The notes beneath the pieces were generated by a model, which was not told the DNA's origin, searched no databases, and saw only the letters and a program-made list of their open reading frames with translations. A stretch of 64,000 nucleotides of DNA, taken from NCBI RefSeq assembly GCF_030056665.1, contig NZ_JASHIG010000002.1; one strand, 5' to 3'. Within the stretch, counting starts at the first letter, position 1. Each line of letters opens with the position of its first letter. Below are positions 52,876 through 61,889 of this stretch, in pieces. Origin of the DNA: Flectobacillus roseus (lineage in GTDB: Bacteria; Bacteroidota; Bacteroidia; Cytophagales; Spirosomataceae). The position numbers and the translations under genes were made by a program.

Positions 52876-54285
52876 ATGAACAGACGTCATTTTATCAAAA
52901 ACAGCTCATTGGCAGGTCTCGGACTTGCTTTTTATTCAAACACCTCTTACGGTGCAACAGACTTCCCAAGCGTACGTGTTAGCGCCGACAAAAGAAATTT
53001 TTCAAGTCCAGCGGTAGAAGAAACTATCTCACGCTTAAAATCAAAAATCAAAGACCCAGAATTAGCATGGTTGTTTGAAAACTGTTTTCCAAATACGTTA
53101 GATACCACGGTTCATTACAAAGTTGAAAACGGCAAGCCTGATACTTTTGTTATTACGGGTGATATCGATGCCATGTGGCTACGTGACAGTACAGCACAAG
53201 TTTGGCCGTATTTACCCCTTGCCAAAAAGAATGAAGATATTCGCAAATTGTTGGAAGGCGTCGTTCGTCGTCAAGCAAAATGTTTATTAATCGACCCTTA
53301 TGCAAACGCCTTCTATGCTGAAAAAGGCAATAGTGAGTGGACTAAAGATTTAACAGATATGAAACCTGAACTCCATGAGCGTAAGTGGGAATTAGACTCT
53401 GTTTGTTACACCATCCGTTTGGCATATCATTATTGGAAAACCACGGGCGACACCTCTGTTTTTGATGCTGATTGGTCAAAAGCGATGAAAGGCGTTTTGA
53501 GAATTTGTAAAGAACAACAACGTAAAAATAGCAGAGGAAGCTACAAATTTGGACGTAATACCTTCTGGTCGACTGATACGGTGCCTGGCAACGGCTATGG
53601 TAATCCGACCAAGCCTATTGGTATGATTCATAGCATTTTCCGTCCATCCGATGATGCTACCATTTTCCCATTTTATATTCCTGCCAACCTTTTTGCAGTA
53701 GTATCTTTCAAACAATTAGGAGAAATTGCTGAAACAGTTTTGAAAGATGCAGCCTTTGCTCAGGAGTGTAAAGCATTATCCGCTGAAGTCAAAAAAGCAA
53801 TTCAAGAATACGCTATATATAATCATCCTACATTTGGTAAAATATATGCCTTGGAAATAGACGGTTTTGGCAACCATTTGTTACAAGACGATGCCAATGT
53901 GCCCAATTTACTTGGCTTGCCTTATTTAGGTGCTGTGGACGTGAATGACCCTATTTATCAAAATACCAGAAAATTCGTTTTAAGTACTTTCAATCCTTAT
54001 TACTTTAAAGGAAAAGCAGCTGAAGGAATTGGTAGTCCGCATACATTGGTAGACAATATTTGGCATATTGGTTTGGTTATGCGTGCAATGACATCAACCA
54101 ACGACCAAGAAATTGCCTCTCAATTGAAAATGATTAAAAATACCCACGCAGGCACAGGTTTCATGCACGAGTCTTTCGACAAAGACGATTCGTCGAAATT
54201 TACGAGAAAATGGTTTGCTTGGGCAAATACCCTTTTTGGTGAGTTGATTTTGAAAATTGAGGAAGAAAGACCGCATCTATTGTAG
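52876..54285 (+). CDS. GH125 exo-alpha-1,6-mannosidase, Tat-type signal
   Basis: A 469-residue metal-independent glycoside hydrolase 125 (DUF1237) enzyme: TGDIDAMWLRDSTAQVWPYL near residue 95, ERKWELDSVCYTIRLAYHYW, TFWSTDTVPG, a late GIGSPHTLVDNIWHIGLVMRA and HESFDKDDSSKFTRKWFAWAN. The N-terminus MNRRHFIKNSSLAGLGLAF has twin Arg and a hydrophobic core, suggesting export by Tat. The enzyme trims alpha-1,6-mannose from glycans. It sits next to a sugar-acid dehydratase and an SDR-rich stretch, in line with scavenging of glycoprotein or plant glycans. Confidence 0.95.
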   Translation: MNRRHFIKNSSLAGLGLAFYSNTSYGATDFPSVRVSADKRNFSSPAVEETISRLKSKIKDPELAWLFENCFPNTLDTTVHYKVENGKPDTFVITGDIDAMWLRDSTAQVWPYLPLAKKNEDIRKLLEGVVRRQAKCLLIDPYANAFYAEKGNSEWTKDLTDMKPELHERKWELDSVCYTIRLAYHYWKTTGDTSVFDADWSKAMKGVLRICKEQQRKNSRGSYKFGRNTFWSTDTVPGNGYGNPTKPIGMIHSIFRPSDDATIFPFYIPANLFAVVSFKQLGEIAETVLKDAAFAQECKALSAEVKKAIQEYAIYNHPTFGKIYALEIDGFGNHLLQDDANVPNLLGLPYLGAVDVNDPIYQNTRKFVLSTFNPYYFKGKAAEGIGSPHTLVDNIWHIGLVMRAMTSTNDQEIASQLKMIKNTHAGTGFMHESFDKDDSSKFTRKWFAWANTLFGELILKIEEERPHLL

Positions 54286-54329
54286 GTAAGTATGAATTCT
54301 GAATTACGAGTTGTGAATTGTGATTTAGT

Positions 54330-54598
54330 GTTTTTCCTTTGAAAATTTTATTAGTAGAGACGCAATGATTGCGTCTTAAAAAGTATCATTTGAAAAATAG
54401 TATCATACCTGCATAATCACGTATTTTAAGATTCGGATTACTCATCATGTTTTCATCAAAAAAGCGGTTGGAAAACAATTTCTGACCGCTTTTTTTGATA
54501 TTACCGTGATAGATATGCCTAGGCTTAAGACGCAATCATTGCGTTTCTACTGCTTGAATACAAATTTTAAAACAATCACTAAATCGCTCACTCACAAT
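54330..54598. repeat. Full copy of the composite palindromic repeat (longer variant)
   Basis: The arm GTAGAGACGCAATGATTGCG (54354-54373), a spacer with two ATAGTATCAT-like pieces, the hairpin core 54455-54499 (ATCAAAAAAGCGGTT with GACCGCTTTTTTTGAT), the mirror arm TTAAGACGCAATCATTGCG (54525-54543), and a right end AAAACAATCACTAAATCGC. It fills the gap between the convergent GH125 and transglutaminase genes. Confidence 0.8.
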
Positions 54599-55387
54599 TC
54601 ACTCAACTTGTTCTACCCAAACTTTCATATTGAGTAATTCAGAACTACCAAATTGCGTAATTAGGGCAACATCTGTGGCATCTCTTCCGTAGGCAATCAC
54701 AATCCTCCCACCTGTAGTACAATCCTGAACTGCATCAAATGCATACCATTTACCCCCCAAATACACCTCGAACCAAGCGTGTAAATCGATATACTTTAAC
54801 TCTTTTACATAACCAACCACCATTCTGGATGGAATATTAATACTTCTGCATAGAGAAATCGCTAAATGCGTAAAATCACGACATACGCCTTTTTTCAAAT
54901 CCAAAATATCTAAGGCAGTTGTACTTGATTCGGTTACACCATATTCATAGGCAATATTCTGATGAATCCATTCACTAATGGCAGTTACTTGTTCATAACC
55001 TGACCAAATTTTCTTAGTAATATCAACAGCCAATCTACCGATTACAGGGCTATCTGATTGACAATATCTGCTTGGGAACAAAAATTGTAATGTCTCACTT
55101 GGCAAGTTTTCAATAAGCACATAAGCTGCTTGAGTATTCACATCTACATTGTCTGCAACCTCCGCAACCACCTCCGAACGAATAGTCACATTTCCAACGG
55201 GTAGTAACATACGTTGACATACATTTCCAAAGCAATCAATGTACTCTATAATTGGAGTATATGGGCTCAGAATTAGCCTATCCTCCTGTATAAATTGTCC
55301 TTCAGTACTCCTAGGACGCAACATTGTAACGACAGGTGTGGGCTCTTTAATTTGGTAAATAAACTCTGCTCCCGCTGATAATTTCAT
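54599..55387 (-). CDS. Transglutaminase-like protein
   Basis: A 262-residue cytoplasmic-type protein without signal. The N-terminal half is a beta domain; the C-terminal half has the papain-like transglutaminase core. This contains the catalytic Cys in LKKGVCRDFTHLAISLCRSI, His in DLHAWFEVYLGGKWYAFDAV (with the Asp in AFDAV), preceded by ISEWIHQNIAYEYG. Such proteins may be protein cross-linkers, proteases or peptidases; the role is unknown. It stands alone, ending at a full composite repeat. Confidence 0.9.
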   Translation of the reverse strand: MKLSAGAEFIYQIKEPTPVVTMLRPRSTEGQFIQEDRLILSPYTPIIEYIDCFGNVCQRMLLPVGNVTIRSEVVAEVADNVDVNTQAAYVLIENLPSETLQFLFPSRYCQSDSPVIGRLAVDITKKIWSGYEQVTAISEWIHQNIAYEYGVTESSTTALDILDLKKGVCRDFTHLAISLCRSINIPSRMVVGYVKELKYIDLHAWFEVYLGGKWYAFDAVQDCTTGGRIVIAYGRDATDVALITQFGSSELLNMKVWVEQVE

Positions 55388-55673
55388 GAATTAGTTGTGT
55401 ATTAGACGTGTTGATGAATGACCTATCTTAATTTGTGGTGAAATTGTGATAGGTTTATAGGGTTCTTCTACCTAAAAGAAGTAATATTGAGGGCTTAGCT
55501 CGTAAACAAATATAGCTAAAAATAAGGGTTATCTGAACTAGTTTTAGCTTTATTTCGTCGAAATATTAAACCTTAGTTATCTTTTAACACCATAATTAAA
55601 GTAATTTTCAAAATCAAAGACGAAGAATTGGCAACTGACAATTGCTAACTCACTAGATTCGATATTTCATATT

Positions 55674-56438
55674 ATGACAAACTGGAATTTGCAGGGTAAA
55701 AAAGCCCTTATCACAGGAGGTACAAAAGGCATAGGAAAAGCCACCGCCACTGAGTTTTTGAAACTTGGTGCACAGGTTCTTATCATTGCAAGAAATGGCG
55801 ATGAAATCCAAGAATGTATCAAAGAATGGAACATTTTAGGTTTTGAGGCGCAAGGAATCGCAGCGGATGTAACCCAATCTGAAGACCGTGAAATGTATAT
55901 TTTCCCTATCTTAAAAGAATGGGGCTCACTGGATATTCTCGTAAATAATGTGGGTACTAATATTCGAAAAGAATTTACTGAATATGAGCCCGAAGAAATC
56001 CAAAAGGTATTCGAAACCAATCTTTTTAGCGCCATCGCTATGACACGACTATGTTTTGAGTTTTTGGAAAAAGGTCAGGATGCTAGCGTTATCAATGTAA
56101 GTTCGGTTGCAGCCTCGGTGGATGTTGCCTCAGGTACTCCATATGGCATGACAAAGGCAGCAGAGCTACAATTTACCAGAAATTTGGCGGTAGAATGGGC
56201 AAAATATGGCATCCGTGTCAACGCGGTATCGCCTTGGTATACCAGAACCCCATTGACTGTCCCAGTACTTTCTCAACCTGACAGACTCAAAAAAATCTTG
56301 GATAGAACACCACTCAATCGTGTGGCAGAACCTGAAGAAGTCGCTTCAGCGATTGCCTTTTTTGCGATGCCTGTCTCGTCCTATATCACAGGACAGAATT
56401 TGGCCGTAGATGGAGGATTTTTAGCAAAAGGACTCTAG
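55674..56438 (+). CDS. SDR oxidoreductase (tropinone-reductase-like)
   Basis: A 254-residue SDR with TGGTKGIG, the NNVG motif (DILVNNVGTN), the catalytic Ser in NVSSV, YGMTK and the ending LAVDGGFLAKGL. Segment SPWYTRTPLT after the second crossover is typical of tropinone-reductase-like SDRs. The Arg after strand 2 (IIARNGDE) suggests NADP. It is one of three SDRs in this stretch (also 59.3 and 63.3 kb), compatible with sugar or secondary alcohol metabolism; the substrate is unknown. Confidence 0.93.
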   Translation: MTNWNLQGKKALITGGTKGIGKATATEFLKLGAQVLIIARNGDEIQECIKEWNILGFEAQGIAADVTQSEDREMYIFPILKEWGSLDILVNNVGTNIRKEFTEYEPEEIQKVFETNLFSAIAMTRLCFEFLEKGQDASVINVSSVAASVDVASGTPYGMTKAAELQFTRNLAVEWAKYGIRVNAVSPWYTRTPLTVPVLSQPDRLKKILDRTPLNRVAEPEEVASAIAFFAMPVSSYITGQNLAVDGGFLAKGL

Positions 56439-56548
56439 CGAGTTTGGAGTGATGAGTTTGGGGTGATGAATTAGTAAAGTATAAGAGCCATCCATTTCGG
56501 ATATCGGATTAGGAGTGTACAAAGGATTATAAAAACCACTTATTTCGG

Positions 56549-56682
56549 ATATCGGATGTTGGATTTCGGAAGTATAAACTTCTATATTTTGTAAAAAATA
56601 AAGGTATTTTACTTTATTTCCGAAATCAGAAATCTCAAATCTGTAATAGTTTGAAATCCTTGGTACAGTCCTAGTTATGAAG
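56549..56682. repeat. Copy 2 of a ~135 bp intergenic repeat
   Basis: Matches 12897-13036 with a few changes and sits in the 513-base gap before the S9 peptidase gene. It is preceded by a partial duplicate of its own left end (TTTCGGATATCGGAT at 56498-56512 and 56542-56556). No gene is present in the gap. Confidence 0.8.
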
Positions 56683-56951
56683 TATAATTTTAATTATCAA
56701 TACTTTACATTCAACGTTTATTAAATTATCTCGTTTCCTTGATAAAAGCTCCGTAAGAGCTGACAAAAAGAGTGTTTACTGAAAAGAACTCTATTTTGTG
56801 CAATTGGCAAGGCTAACTATAACATAAAGTATTGATAATTAAATTCTTATACTCGAAACTCATAATTCAGCACTAATATTTAACTCATCACTCTCCTTTA
56901 TTTACTACCACTTATTTTCATTTTTTATAATTCAACAACTAAACATTTTTT

Positions 56952-58928
56952 ATGAGAAAACTTTCCTTTTATGCACTCTTACTGGGTATTCTTCCAAGTA
57001 TTGGGTACTCACAAAACGCTGCTAAACGTAACTTAAAACCAAAAGATGTCTATCAAATCAAATCGGTTTCCGATGCCAAAATCTCCCCTGATGGGGCATG
57101 GGTTTCTTATACATTAACCTCTGTAGATTCGGTTAAGAATAAAAGAAGCTCAGATGTTTGGATGGTTAGCTGGGATGGAAAAGAATCTATTCAGCTAACC
57201 AACTCTCCTGATGGCGAATCTCAAGCCAAGTGGAGCCCCGACAATAAATATATTTCTTTTGTATCATCGAGAAATAGCTCAAATAGCAGTCAAATCTGGT
57301 TGTTAGACCGTCGTGGAGGTGAAGGCAAACAACTCACTAATCTCAAAGGAGGCGATTTACAAGAATACGCTTGGAGTCCTGATGGTAAAAAAATTGCTTT
57401 GGTATTAGAAAGTAAAGCTGATACCTCAAAACCAAAAACGCCAAAGCCTATCGTTATTGATCGCTTTTTGTTTAAAAAAGACGTTGAAGGCTACCGTGAA
57501 AGAACATTCTCCAATATTTTCCTATTTGATGTAGCTTCAAAAAAGATTGATACCTTGACAAGAGGAAATTATGAGATAAGTTCGATTACATGGTCGCCTG
57601 ATGGTTCTAAAATTGCTTTTGTAAGTAACAGAACTGCTGACCCCGACCGCAATGAAAATACGGATATTTTTGTCGTAGAAACAAAAGCCAAAAGCGAAGC
57701 AAAACAATTAACCACTTGGACAGGTAGTGATAACGCACCTGTTTGGAGTCCAGACGGGAAAACGATTGCTTATCTGCGTAGTACAGCATCTGAGGACTAT
57801 ATTATGTATGACCACTCGGTGTTATGTACTATCAATGCGAATGGTGGTGAGCCAACTTTGTTAAGCAAAAACCTTGATAGACCCGTTAATACACCTAGAT
57901 GGTCTAAAGATGGACAATCTATCTATGCTTTGGTAGTGGATGACCGTTATCGTTATTTAGCCAGTTTCTCTTTGACAGGTAATATGAAGAAAACTTCGGA
58001 GGATAAAGGCATCTATTCATCATTGGAATCTCATCCTAACGGAAACTGGCTTTCATTGGTGACTACACCCGAACTTCCTGCAGAGATATATGCGATTGAG
58101 AATGGACAAAGAAGAGCATTGACCAATCATCATGAAGCATTTTTCAAACAAATCAGTTTGGCAACCGTAGAGGGTTTTACCTCTAAAAGTAAAGATGGTG
58201 CCACGGTTTCAAGTATTTTGTACCGCCCTGCCAACGTAGATCCTAAGAAAAAACTGCCTACAATTTTCTTTATTCACGGTGGTCCAGTAGCTCAAGATGA
58301 ATTTGGTTTCGATTTGAGCAGACAAATGTTGGCTTCTGCGGGTTATGCGGTAGTTGGTGTAAACTATCGTGGCAGCAACGGTCGCGGTTTGGAGTATTGT
58401 AAAGTAATCAGTGGCGATTGGGGTAACAAAGAAGTATTAGATATTCTTGGTGCTGTGGATTACACCGTAAAAAATGGTATCGCTGACCCAGAAAAACTAG
58501 GAATTGGGGGATGGAGTTATGGTGGTATTTTGACCGACTATACCATTGCTACCGATACCAGATTCAAGGCGGCGGCTAGTGGTGCTGGTGTTGCTATGAT
58601 TTCATCAATGTATGGTGTCGATCAATATATTTTGCAATACGAACACGAAATTGGTTCGCCGTGGAAGAATTTTGACAAATACGTAAAGCTTTCTTATCCA
58701 TTCCTCAAAGCTGATAAAATCAAAACTCCTACACAATTTATGGTAGGCGAAAGTGATCATAACGTTCCTGCAGTTGGTAGTGAGCAAATGTATCAGGCCT
58801 TGAGAACCATTGGTATTCCGACAGAATTAATTGTATATCCAGGTCAGTTCCATGGTATTTCTGTACCAAGTTACCAAGTGGATCGTTTCGAACGATATAT
58901 CAAGTGGTTTGATAAATACTTGAAATAA
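56952..58928 (+). CDS. S9-family prolyl oligopeptidase-like peptidase, secreted
   Basis: A 658-residue exported protein (signal to about residue 21, IGYSQNAAK). It has an N-terminal seven-bladed propeller built from WD40-like/TolB-type repeats (WSPDGKKIAL, WSPDGSKIAFVSN, WSPDGKTIAYL) and a C-terminal alpha/beta hydrolase. The triad residues are seen as Ser in GGWSYGG, Asp in GESDHNV and His in GQFHGI. This is the S9C/acylaminoacyl-peptidase type that cuts short peptides in the periplasm. It is long-distance monocistronic with repeat-rich flanks. Confidence 0.95.
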   Translation: MRKLSFYALLLGILPSIGYSQNAAKRNLKPKDVYQIKSVSDAKISPDGAWVSYTLTSVDSVKNKRSSDVWMVSWDGKESIQLTNSPDGESQAKWSPDNKYISFVSSRNSSNSSQIWLLDRRGGEGKQLTNLKGGDLQEYAWSPDGKKIALVLESKADTSKPKTPKPIVIDRFLFKKDVEGYRERTFSNIFLFDVASKKIDTLTRGNYEISSITWSPDGSKIAFVSNRTADPDRNENTDIFVVETKAKSEAKQLTTWTGSDNAPVWSPDGKTIAYLRSTASEDYIMYDHSVLCTINANGGEPTLLSKNLDRPVNTPRWSKDGQSIYALVVDDRYRYLASFSLTGNMKKTSEDKGIYSSLESHPNGNWLSLVTTPELPAEIYAIENGQRRALTNHHEAFFKQISLATVEGFTSKSKDGATVSSILYRPANVDPKKKLPTIFFIHGGPVAQDEFGFDLSRQMLASAGYAVVGVNYRGSNGRGLEYCKVISGDWGNKEVLDILGAVDYTVKNGIADPEKLGIGGWSYGGILTDYTIATDTRFKAAASGAGVAMISSMYGVDQYILQYEHEIGSPWKNFDKYVKLSYPFLKADKIKTPTQFMVGESDHNVPAVGSEQMYQALRTIGIPTELIVYPGQFHGISVPSYQVDRFERYIKWFDKYLK

Positions 58929-58958
58929 CTAGTAGTGCAAAATTAGATTCAAGTTTTG

Positions 58959-59170
58959 TTTTTTAGGGACAAGGCAACAGGCATAAGGCAAAGAGTGTCA
59001 AATTGTTTTTATTAACAATAGATATATTTTTGCCGAATGCCTAGAGCCGAAAGCTCAAAATTAACATCTAGTTTTTTAGGCAAAAGGCAAAGAATGTCAA
59101 ATTGCTTTTATTAACAGTAAATATATTTTTGCCGAATGCCCATGGCCGAAAGCCGAAAGCTCATAATTAA
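58959..59170. repeat. Tandem duplication, about 100 bp unit, in the intergenic gap
   Basis: Two direct copies share TTTTAGG, AGGCAAAGA-TGTCAAATTG, TTTTATTAACA-TA, ATATATTTTTGCCGAATGCC, GCCGAAAGCTCA and AATTAA. The first runs to about 59064, the second from 59073. The GCCGAATGCC and GGCAAAAGGCAA words are complementary in part (GCCTTTTGCC), so each unit can fold. No gene is present. Confidence 0.75.
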
Positions 59171-59217
59171 AAGTTTATTTTGCAAATGACCTTTTAATTA
59201 TGAATATCTTGAATTAA

Positions 59218-59240
59218 CCGATATACTATTAACTCATAAC
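59218..59240. repeat. Copy of the 23 bp intergenic motif
   Basis: CCGATATACTATTAACTCAT and three more bases, just upstream of the SDR gene (ATG at 59257). Nearly identical in reverse to 62811-62833 and related to 16714-16736. The repeated position near gene ends or starts suggests a shared role or insertion preference. Confidence 0.6.
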
Positions 59241-59256
59241 CTCTTCCTACTAACTT

Positions 59257-60021
59257 ATGACAAAAACTTTTCAAGGACAAACAGCCATCATAACGGGAGC
59301 TGGTATCGGTATTGGATTTGAAGTGGCTCGCGTATTAGCGATTCGTGGAGCCAATATTGTTCTCAATGATATGGATGAATCCTCAGCTCAATCGGCAAAG
59401 GATCATATTCTGGCCAATGGTGGTAGTTGCGAAATTGTTTTAGGTAATAGTGCTGATTTGAAGATCATCAAAAGTTTAGTCCAGAAAGCTGTTGATTCTT
59501 TTGGAAAAATAGATTTGGTAGTAGCTAACGCAGGCATTACTACTTTCGGCGATTTCTTTGATTATCAACCCGAATCATTGAGGCAATTGTTGGACGTCAA
59601 TCTATTTGGGAGCTTCTTTCTTGTACAAGAGGCTTCAAAGGTGATGAAAGAGCAACAAACAGGTGGAAGTATTGTTCTTACCTCCTCGGTTACTGGTCAT
59701 CAGGCACACCCATTTTTGGCAGCATATGGCATGACAAAAGCCGCTATTGAACAGTTAGCCAAAAACCTTGTTATTGACTTATCTCCACTTGGTATCAATA
59801 TCAATACAGTCGCTCCTGGGGCTACCCTAACCGAAAGAACACTTGAAGATAAGGACTATTTATCGACATGGTCACGCATAACACCCATGGGAAAACCTGC
59901 CACTGTACAGGATATTGCTGAGGCAATGATATTCTTACTTTCCCCTCAAGCCAGACACATAACTGGACAAAGTTTGGTCGTTGACGGCGGCTGGACTGCT
60001 GTTGGCGTATCTCCTTATTAA
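59257..60021 (+). CDS. SDR oxidoreductase (NAD type)
   Basis: A 254-residue classical SDR with TGAGIGIG, an acidic residue at the end of strand 2 (VLNDMDE), which favours NAD, then VVANAGITT (NAG with a changed first Asn), the active Ser in TSSVTG, YGMTK and GQSLVVDGGW. It resembles sugar or polyol dehydrogenases such as glucose/ribitol-type members. The neighbours on both sides are exported hydrolases, so it may handle a sugar released by them. Confidence 0.93.
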   Translation: MTKTFQGQTAIITGAGIGIGFEVARVLAIRGANIVLNDMDESSAQSAKDHILANGGSCEIVLGNSADLKIIKSLVQKAVDSFGKIDLVVANAGITTFGDFFDYQPESLRQLLDVNLFGSFFLVQEASKVMKEQQTGGSIVLTSSVTGHQAHPFLAAYGMTKAAIEQLAKNLVIDLSPLGININTVAPGATLTERTLEDKDYLSTWSRITPMGKPATVQDIAEAMIFLLSPQARHITGQSLVVDGGWTAVGVSPY

Positions 60022-60111
60022 ATAATCAATATTTTGCCTTATTTTTCGTTTTTCTAAAAGTTTATTAAGTAGTCAAGTTTTAACCCAGTCTGTAATTCTC
60101 TCTAGGAACGT

Positions 60112-61332
60112 ATGAAACAGAATTTTATTCAATCAAGAAATTACCTTTTACTACTACTTATTAGTATCGGTATACTTTGGGGATGTAGTAGTTCTCAAAA
60201 TGACCCAACTCCAACTAACCAATATTTGGTAAGCTCTTCGGTGGTTGGTGAATTTACCACAGCACAACTAAGCGCACGTGTAGACGGTGCGGCTCTAGGT
60301 TCGGACAATGCCTTGGTAATCGGTGTAGTGAAAGGTCTCATCAAAAACCCAATCAAGGTTATCAAAGTAGTGTATAACACCAAAGGAGTAGATGGTAAAG
60401 CTATTCAGGCTTCAGGCTTGGTGATTTTTCCAAAAACTACAGAAAGTGTGCCTTTGATTAGTCAGCAACACGGAACTATTGCAGATAAAAACGATGCTCC
60501 CTCTTTGTACGGAACTGCTAGTGAAGCCTATCAATTAGCATCGATTGTTGCCTCTAATGGTTTTATTATTGCTTGTCCTGATTATATTGGTTATGGAGCA
60601 AGTGCTAGTTTGGATCACCCATACGAGCACCGTGAAACACTAGCTCAAGCAAGTTTGGATATGCTTCGTGCAACCAAAGAACTAATTACCCAAGAAAAAG
60701 CAGCATGGAGTCAAAAAGTAATGATTACTGGCTATTCTGAAGGTGGTTTTGCCACAATGGCATTGCAAAAGAAGATGGAAGAGCAATATCCCAATGAATT
60801 CAATTTGGTGGCGTCATCATGCGGGGCAGGTGCTTATAACAAAACTGCTTTCATGAATTATATCATCAACCAAAAAACGCATGGTATCGCCCAGTACAAT
60901 TCATTATACATTTGGGTAACAATGGCCTATAATTCTATCTACGGATTAAATCGCCCTGCTTCTTATTATTTTAATGCTCCGTATGCAGCAGAAGTAGCCA
61001 GCAAAGGCCCACAGGCAACTATTCCTGTAAGCATCAATTTGGCGTATGCTGATTCATTCAAAAATGGCATCAACAACGGCACTGACACGCAATATATTAC
61101 TGGTGTAAAAGACAATGATATTTTTGATTGGAAACCTAAAACTTCAACGCAATTGTATCATGGTACAGCAGATCAACATGTGTTTTATTTCAATTCGGAA
61201 ACAGCGGCCGCAGCCATGAAAGCCAAAGGCGCAACGGATGTAACGCTCATTACGGTTCAAGGTACTGACCATTTTAGCACCTTACCAAACTATCTCTTAG
61301 GTACACTTACCTTCTTTACCAGCAAAAAATAA
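60112..61332 (+). CDS. Secreted lipoprotein esterase/lipase (alpha/beta hydrolase)
   Basis: A 406-residue lipoprotein: hydrophobic signal to ILWGC (Cys25), then SSSQNDP. The core is an alpha/beta hydrolase with oxyanion QQHGTI, ACPDYIGYGAS, nucleophile elbow ITGYSEGGF, Asp in YHGTADQHV and His in QGTDHFST. It is reminiscent of secretory lipases and prolyl-oligopeptidase-like esterases of Cytophagales. The substrate may be an acylated sugar or lipid. Intrinsic terminator follows the stop codon. Confidence 0.92.
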   Translation: MKQNFIQSRNYLLLLLISIGILWGCSSSQNDPTPTNQYLVSSSVVGEFTTAQLSARVDGAALGSDNALVIGVVKGLIKNPIKVIKVVYNTKGVDGKAIQASGLVIFPKTTESVPLISQQHGTIADKNDAPSLYGTASEAYQLASIVASNGFIIACPDYIGYGASASLDHPYEHRETLAQASLDMLRATKELITQEKAAWSQKVMITGYSEGGFATMALQKKMEEQYPNEFNLVASSCGAGAYNKTAFMNYIINQKTHGIAQYNSLYIWVTMAYNSIYGLNRPASYYFNAPYAAEVASKGPQATIPVSINLAYADSFKNGINNGTDTQYITGVKDNDIFDWKPKTSTQLYHGTADQHVFYFNSETAAAAMKAKGATDVTLITVQGTDHFSTLPNYLLGTLTFFTSKK

Positions 61333-61336
61333 TCAG

Positions 61337-61360
61337 AACCTCCTTCGGGAGGTTTTTCTT
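61337..61360 (+). terminator. Intrinsic terminator of the esterase gene
   Basis: The stem AACCTCC / GGAGGTT has a short TTCG-type loop and is followed by TTTCTT, five bases after the esterase stop codon. Confidence 0.88.
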
Positions 61361-61484
61361 TGCTCCCTCAAAATATTACTACCCAAAAACTGTCAATAAT
61401 AGCTTTCTAAGCTGTTTTTATTAAATAATTGTAAAATAAATCTTACCTTTGCCTGTTAGGTCAAAAATTTAGATTTTACGAATT

Positions 61485-61889
61485 ATGCAGCTTTCATTGG
61501 TTTCAGAAATGCCGGGGTTGGAAAAGAAGGTCTTTTTGGATGTTTTCGCCAAGGCATATTTTGATAGAAGATTACATCGCTACCGTCTAAAAACTATAGA
61601 CGGTCAACTGATTCCTGCGGATCTAACCATAGGTTGTACTAACCACGTGATTTCTCAATTCCCTGAAGGTACTATTTATAAATTAGATGTACGATTAGTA
61701 CAGAAAAATGGTCGCCAGCCATATTTTTTGACCTTAAATCATAAAAAAGTACAGCGTGCTATCGAATTTTTCGAGTATAATTTACAAGTACAAACTGGAA
61801 AAATGGAGTGTAAAACCAAGAAAACGGTAGTTTTTGAGAAAAAGAAAATACATAAACCCCATACGACACCAGATATTGATATTTTCTAA
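61485..61889 (+). CDS. Hypothetical protein, 134 aa
   Basis: A small basic cytoplasmic protein. The start MQLSLVSEMPGLEKKVFLDVFAKAYF is helical, the middle has HRYRLKTIDGQLIPADLTIGC and a beta-like VRLVQKNGRQPYFLTL, and the C-terminus is rich in Lys/Thr. No domain is recognised. A TAccTTTG element at 61444-61451 might be its -7 box, but the TTG spacing is poor. It ends overlapping by four bases the end of the HDAC-like gene on the opposite strand (tail to tail). Confidence 0.6.
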   Translation: MQLSLVSEMPGLEKKVFLDVFAKAYFDRRLHRYRLKTIDGQLIPADLTIGCTNHVISQFPEGTIYKLDVRLVQKNGRQPYFLTLNHKKVQRAIEFFEYNLQVQTGKMECKTKKTVVFEKKKIHKPHTTPDIDIF

